Assembly: GCA_964035545.1 (NCBI GenBank)
Contig: OZ037773.1
Span: 9,790,751-9,854,750, forward strand
Origin: Bugula neritina
Lineage: Eukaryota; Bryozoa; Gymnolaemata; Cheilostomatida; Bugulidae
Length of the DNA stretch: 64,000 nt
Reading direction: 5' to 3'
The notes beneath the pieces are model-generated. The model did not search any database, was not told where the DNA came from, and saw nothing but the letters and a program-made list of their open reading frames with translations. This document shows positions 59,301 through 64,000 of this stretch, in pieces. Made by a program: the position numbers and the translations under genes. How positions within the stretch are numbered: position 1 is the first letter of the stretch; each line of letters opens with the position of its first letter.

Positions 59301-61667
59301 CGGCAGTGTTGGGTTGCACTTTGTGTTTTAAAAGCAATTTCATTACTTATTTTAGTCAACAACAACTAGACTTCCAGAAGCTCAATACAGTAACTGTACA
59401 TCAGACAAAAGTCTTAATGACATCTACCCCGGTACTTACAGCCGTCTGGTAAGTTAACTTCAGTAACCTACAGCCATGCAGTGCAGGTAATATAAATCTA
59501 CAGGTGTAAAAAATGAATAAAGTTGAAACAGCAAAAAGCTTATTATTGAAGATACACTGAATTATTGTGCCACGAAGTCATATCAAGCTATGCATATAAT
59601 ACGTTATCATATATAATGCAAAATGAAAAAGAACTGAAAAAAAAAATGATCCAATATTTTCGTGTCATATATAACTTCTGTCTTACCCTTTCTTAAGAAT
59701 ACACTTCATATGGTGTAACAGACTTTAGAAAAAAATTAATTTGGCCGGAGGAAACTTTTACTGAGTTTACAAATAACTGCTACTTTTTGTTTAATTCAAA
59801 ACTTGTACAAAATTGAAAGCTAATAATGTAAATTTGCGCAGGCTTGCTACAAAAGCTGTGCACAAAGACTCCCGTTAAATAGATGTGAATGTGCCAACAC
59901 TGAATTTAGAGTACCAAGAGGGGAGCGTGTCTGCAACAATCCAATAGATTGTGAGTATTATATATGCCGTAGACTGCTATTTGTTTTAGCTTCCTTATAG
60001 ACATTGTAGTTTTCCATTGCTACTTATAATATAATAGCTATATAAGAAAAATTATTTGTAGAGCTGGAAATGTCACAGGTTTTAATTTTAAATAGCCATT
60101 TTTAAAATAGCAAGGATAGTGCTCAATCATTCCAAGTATGTTGTTTTTCTAAGAAATTAAAGCAAAAATTGCGTTTTTAGTTCTCTTGAAAAACTAAAGA
60201 ATCAAATGTGCTTATAGTTATGTTTTTCAATGTTTACGATATGTACAACTGAAACAAAATTTGTTTTCTATTAGTTTAAATAGACATTGTGTTTAAACAT
60301 GTTATAGTATTAGATTTTATGAATTGGCATAACCTCTTGCAGCAACGACTCACTTAGCAGTGTGGTGTTTGCCCCTATAATCTATTGCATCACCAAATAA
60401 AGTAAGAGTGTTAAATAAAGGTTCATTCTACACTCCTAAGTGAGCTGGTGAGACAAAGCTCTCAACTTCATTGCCATCGTTTTTTTCTTGCATGCATATA
60501 ATATGCAGCTGAAAATAATTAGTCTTTTTATCATTGGACAGGGGATTGTATGGATGAGATAGAACAAAACTTTGATTACGAGATAAACTGCACATGCCCG
60601 CTTGCGTGCAATGAACATCAGTATCACTACACTCTATCTATTGCTGAGTGGCCTTCCATAAATTTTGAGGTAACTGCAGTTTGAGTGATTCAGGCATTAA
60701 TATCCCATCTTATCAGCTGCTTGAGTGCTTATATATAAAGCACTTTGCTTCTCATACTTTCTGTAAAATCGTATTGAACATATGAACTATGCTCCCAGAT
60801 CTATTCAAAAACTATGTTATGGTGTTGGTGAAATATATAAAATAGAAAGGTAATTAAAACTCCCAATGTCATATATTCACAGCCTTTCTGGACCATCCCT
60901 CGACAATATGAGTCAGAGTTACTGAAGACAGCCATTGAGAATCAGACAAGGTAGCCGATTGGACAATACATTTCTAATAAATGCACTGTTTAGATTGACT
61001 GTTGCTCTGTGTAGCAAAAAAACATTCATGTTTCAGAGAAAGAAGACACCATTAATTATGGTACTATAACTTATACTGAAAAGCAATCTGTTAAGCAAAA
61101 AGAGAAAGCTACCAGTATTGAATGATTTTAGAGAAAGAATCAAAGGGGAGTTTGTCAGTGTCAACATTTACTTTGACAATCTGTTTCACACTCAGTATCA
61201 TGAAAAAGCTAGCATGACCGTAAGTGACACCTCAATAAATAGTTTCTATAGCTGCTTATCTTTAGTACAACAAATGAAGAGACTTTGCTGCTCACATGAA
61301 CTATTGACCTTTGCTGTATGATTTCTATTTATAAGAGCATATAGCAATAACAAGTTAAAATTTTAACCTTGCATGGGATGAAAAATAAAAGTACATTAAA
61401 CTCAAGTTTTTTTATACATATGATGTCACAAAATTCTAGAGTGATGCTATTTTTAAAATAAAATAATTAAAACTAATTTATTTGTTTTAGCTGGAAGACC
61501 TCATTGGAAATATTGGCGGCCATCTTGGATTATGGATAGGAATGTCTGTCATTTCATTTGTAGAAGTATTTGAACTGATAGCTGGTTTGTGTGCTGCTTG
61601 TGGTAAATATTTTCACAAAAGAAGATCAGCATCTTCAGATTCACCAGATGATGAGACTGAAATGTGA
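53367..61667 (+). CDS. Gene F: DEG/ENaC/ASIC-family sodium channel subunit
   Basis: Amiloride-sensitive type trimeric cation channel subunit. Fourteen exons: 53367-53465, 53954-54088, 54486-54624, 55649-55839, 56781-56925, 57481-57547, 57848-57951, 58905-59068, 59356-59448, 59842-59950, 60542-60669, 60883-60950, 61132-61219, 61491-61667. Total 1707 nt, 568 residues, a normal length. Seen: N-terminal His-Gly gating motif (H29-G30), TM1 at about 43-60, then FPAVSFCNINPFR. The large Cys-rich ectodomain includes GMRVLLHRQ, YSNCTSD and YKSCAQR. TM2 is preceded by GGHLGLWIGMS, with the GxS selectivity filter at G527-S529. A furin-type site RKKR (170-173) lies in the ectodomain finger region. The exon 7 donor is GC (AATG|GCAAGT), supported by phase. 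Gene G is its inverted partial duplicate. Gating ligand unknown. Confidence 0.93.
54987..55308 (+). mobile_element. LTR-like element 1 (putative solo LTR)
   Basis: About 322 bp bounded by TGTA...TACA. It is GC-richer than its surroundings and contains GCCAAAGATCGG, a TATATAAGG TATA box (about 55120) with CGAGCTCCCAGAGTAG just after it, and AATAAA near 55210. Element 2 shares the same order. It lies in gene F intron 3, same strand. No target-site duplication was found, so the ends are approximate. Confidence 0.55.
58082..58439 (+). mobile_element. LTR-like element 2 (putative solo LTR)
   Basis: About 358 bp bounded by TGTA...TACA, in gene F intron 7. It shares with element 1 the start TGTAARCC, GCCAAAGATCGG, a TATATAA box followed by a CGAGC..GCAGTGTAG-like initiator region, and the end TACTACAATAT. 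The two copies are clearly diverged. No internal coding region or target duplication was recognised. Confidence 0.55.
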
Positions 61668-61685
61668 ATTGTTAGTCTAGATCAG
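60834..61685 (+). repeat. Left arm of a large inverted repeat
   Basis: Nearly identical to the reverse complement of 63133-64000, in exons and introns alike. It contains channel exons 12-14 and ends 18 bp after the gene F stop codon. Confidence 0.93.
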
Positions 61686-62300
61686 TCGTATGCCATATGC
61701 TTTTGAGAAGATATGTATAGGAAATCTAGTTGAAGACTCATATGTTATTGAGAGTTGTTTATTTTATCAAAGAATAGACATAGAATAGTTATATATAGAC
61801 ACATGCTTTTATCATCTCTGATAAAAATTATATGTGCATAATTTCTCACAACTAACTACCCATACATTTCTGGCTTTAAATTAATCACTGTAAACCTATT
61901 TACCATATGTGAACACTGTTTTAAATAGAAAATTAATCTAATACCTTATACATTGCAGCATTTTAATCTTTTTCTGATCTACAACTATTTAATTGGAAAT
62001 CTGTCATATGTATAAGTAAGAGGTAAGTATAGTGTGTTGGTAGGAGGTAAGTATAGTGTAATAGTAAAAGGGAATTACAGTGTATTAGTACGAGCTGGTT
62101 ATTAGATAAGTACAATGTAATATAGTAACATGTAGCAGGTAACTATAATAGTGTAAGTTAGTAACCTGTAACCTACCCATATAGATAAAGAGCTAATTGG
62201 TTTATATAATTACTTTAATGCACCTCAGGCATATCCCAAGAATAACAAAGAGCTTTAAGCTACAAGAATACCTATAATTATCTTTCACAATCTCATATAC
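61686..62300 (+). pseudogene. Decayed inverted copy of sushi promoter, exon 1 and start of intron 1
   Basis: Matches the reverse complement of about 49380-50240. The start codon is TTG instead of ATG (61953-61955), exon 1 has an in-frame TAA, and only three to four splice-donor units follow (about 62010-62095) against about 14 in the gene. It begins exactly where the two channel arms diverge, so it marks a rearrangement breakpoint. Confidence 0.8.
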
Positions 62301-63132
62301 AATATAAGATGTCATTGGTAAAGAGGTACTAATAAGGCTTATTATAGGTGCTGCTGGCAGCAGAGCTAGTGGAGGTGATACCCCAAAAAGAATATCAAAT
62401 AATTAGTTAATTAACATTTTGCTGTCAAGAAGGCTACACTTTGCACTCATCCTAAATCCATTCTTTTATCTCTATTTACTATAATATATGTTGTTTACAA
62501 TGCTATTACTACTGAAAATATCTTTCTCTATGACAAAATTGATATATTGTTTAAATTTTCTCAGTGTTATATTGTACTCACACATATATAGATGCGATAT
62601 GAAGAATCGACATATTTCTAACAACTAACTCAGGCATGACTTTATACTGAAAACATATCATTTGCTATTCAAACATGTCAAAAACATTTTTAATTAGCTT
62701 ACTACATAATCGTCTCAGCTTTATTTTTCAATTTATTTAGGCAAATTCAGTTTAGCTGTGGCATAACACACATATTAATGATACAACTATATTTTCACTT
62801 TTTACTTTTAAAATTGAAATATGAGTTAAAGTTTTTGACATTTAGTAAAATATTTTATCAGACAAACTCAAAATGAAGCATAATAATGAGATAATAAAAC
62901 AATAATGGAACCCCTTGTATATAATGTGCAAACCAGAGCATAATATAGCATTTAATTTTAAAGTAGATAAACAGTTTATAGTCTCTAAAAACACATATTG
63001 AATCAAATGAAAGATGTCTACATATTTACTAATAAGTACAGCAGCTGCAGGCACAACAATTAGATTTTCACACATGCACAAGGTAGTAATAGAGTGATAT
63101 TAACTGCATGGTAATAATAAGTTTACAAACAA
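62301..63132. other. Spacer between channel palindrome arms
   Basis: AT-rich. No coding exon, RNA gene or recognisable element was seen. Confidence 0.5.
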
Positions 63133-64000
63133 CTGATCTAGACTAACAATTCACATTTCAGTCTCATAATTTGGTGAATCTGAAGATACTGATCTTCTCT
63201 TGTGAAAATATTTCCCACAAGCAGCACACAAACCAGCTATCAGTTCAAATATTTCTACAAATGAAATGACAGACATTCCTATCCATAATCCAAGATGGCC
63301 GCCAATATTTCCAATGAGATCTTCCAGCTAAAACAGATAAATTAGGTTTAATTACGTTGTTCTAAAATTGCATCACTCTAAAATTTTGTGACATCATATG
63401 TATAAAAAAACTTGAGTTTAATGTACTTTTATTTTTCATCCCATGCAAGGTTAAAATTTTAACTTAAGTTATTGCAATATGCTCTTATAAATATAAATCA
63501 TACGGCAAAAGCCCATAGTTCATGTGAGCAGCAAAGGTTCTCCATTTGTTGTAATAAAAATAAGCAGCTATAGAAACTATTTGTTGAAGTGTCACTTACG
63601 GTCATGCTAGCTTTTTCATGATACTGAGTGTGAAACAGATTGTCAAAGTAAATGTCGACACTGACAAACTCCCCTTTGACTTTTTCTCTAAAATAATTCA
63701 ATACTGGTAGCTGAGATTTTTGTTTAAAAACTTTCTTTTTTTTGTTTAACAGATTGCTTTTTAGGATAACTATCATTAATAGTGTCTTCTTTCTCTGAAA
63801 CTTGACTGTTTTTTGTTACACAGAGCAACAGTTAACCTAAACAGTGCATCTACTAGAAATGTATTGTCCAATCGCCTACCTTGTCTGATTCTCAATGGCT
63901 GTCTTCAGTAACTCTGACTCATATTGTCGAGGGATGGTCCAGAAAGGCTGTGAATATATATAGCATTTAGAGTTTTAATTACCTTTCTATTTTATATAGT
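63133..64000 (-). repeat. Right arm of the large inverted repeat
   Basis: Reverse complement of 60834-61685 with few differences. Similarity continues to the window edge, so the arm is at least about 860 bp and probably longer. Confidence 0.93.
63151..63947 (-). CDS. Gene G: DEG/ENaC channel paralogue, C-terminal end only
   Basis: Minus-strand exons 63880-63947, 63600-63687 and 63151-63327 (TGA at 63153-63151), identical in length and phase to gene F exons 12-14. They encode the pre-TM2 ectodomain (FWTIPRQYESELLKT, VSVDIYFDNLFHTQYHEK), the GxS filter (IGMS), TM2 and the short tail (SPNYETEM against SPDDETEM in F). Other changes from F are conservative (RERIKG to REKVKG, VEVFEL to VEIFEL). 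No stop or frameshift is seen, so it may be functional. The rest lies beyond the window. Confidence 0.88.

Overview
The window is animal nuclear DNA: very AT-rich, genes split into many short exons with GT-AG (rarely GC-AG) introns, and metazoan families throughout (Fringe, GABP-beta, DEG/ENaC channels, thrombospondin type 1, sushi, PAN and CTHRC1-like domains). The species cannot be read from the sequence. A non-bilaterian animal such as a sponge is a plausible guess only. I rebuilt exons by eye from splice sites, phase continuity and homology. For every gene model complete in the window the summed exon lengths give an unbroken frame.

Layout. (1) 1-5437 (+): 3' part of a secreted protein made of repeated CTHRC1-like domains, gene A. 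(2) 5438-10424: mostly non-coding, with a relic of an A-type last exon and an uncertain small gene at 7838-10073. (3) 10425-15624 (+): short secreted protein with two TSP1 domains, gene D. (4) 16717-22649 (-): GABP-beta, the ankyrin partner of an ETS factor, whose splice sites are repeatedly bordered by minisatellites. (5) 24250-34913 (+): complete paralogue of gene A, gene B (signal peptide, PAN-like region, three CTHRC1-like domains). Its introns hold a Penelope-like retroelement remnant with two hammerhead ribozymes and a tRNA-derived SINE. (6) 35763-40483 (+): Fringe glycosyltransferase. (7) 41207-41833: a (CA)n tract of about 627 bp, then a second SINE copy. (8) 42631-43967 (-): a second two-TSP1 protein, gene H. 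(9) 46182-49973 (-): a tiny secreted single-sushi protein, gene I, with a dead Tc1 transposon in intron 2 and an array of duplicated 5' splice sites in intron 1. (10) 53367-61667 (+): complete DEG/ENaC channel, gene F, with two LTR-like elements in its introns. (11) 63151-64000 (-): the 3' end of a near-identical inverted channel copy, gene G, forming a large palindrome with gene F.

How the genes relate. Genes A and B are tandem duplicates, D and H are dispersed duplicates on opposite strands, and F and G are a recent inverted duplicate. Pieces of gene I (promoter, exon 1 and exon 2) and of gene F (TM1 exon) lie around them as decayed copies, so 46-64 kb is an actively rearranging region. Most products are predicted secreted or cell-surface proteins. 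Fringe (Golgi) and GABP-beta (nucleus) are the conserved single genes between them.

The most unusual signals are minisatellites that amplify intron/exon junctions in two genes (GABP-beta and the sushi gene), and a pair of complete hammerhead ribozymes in opposite orientation flanking a Penelope C-terminal fragment between two (TA)n tracts.
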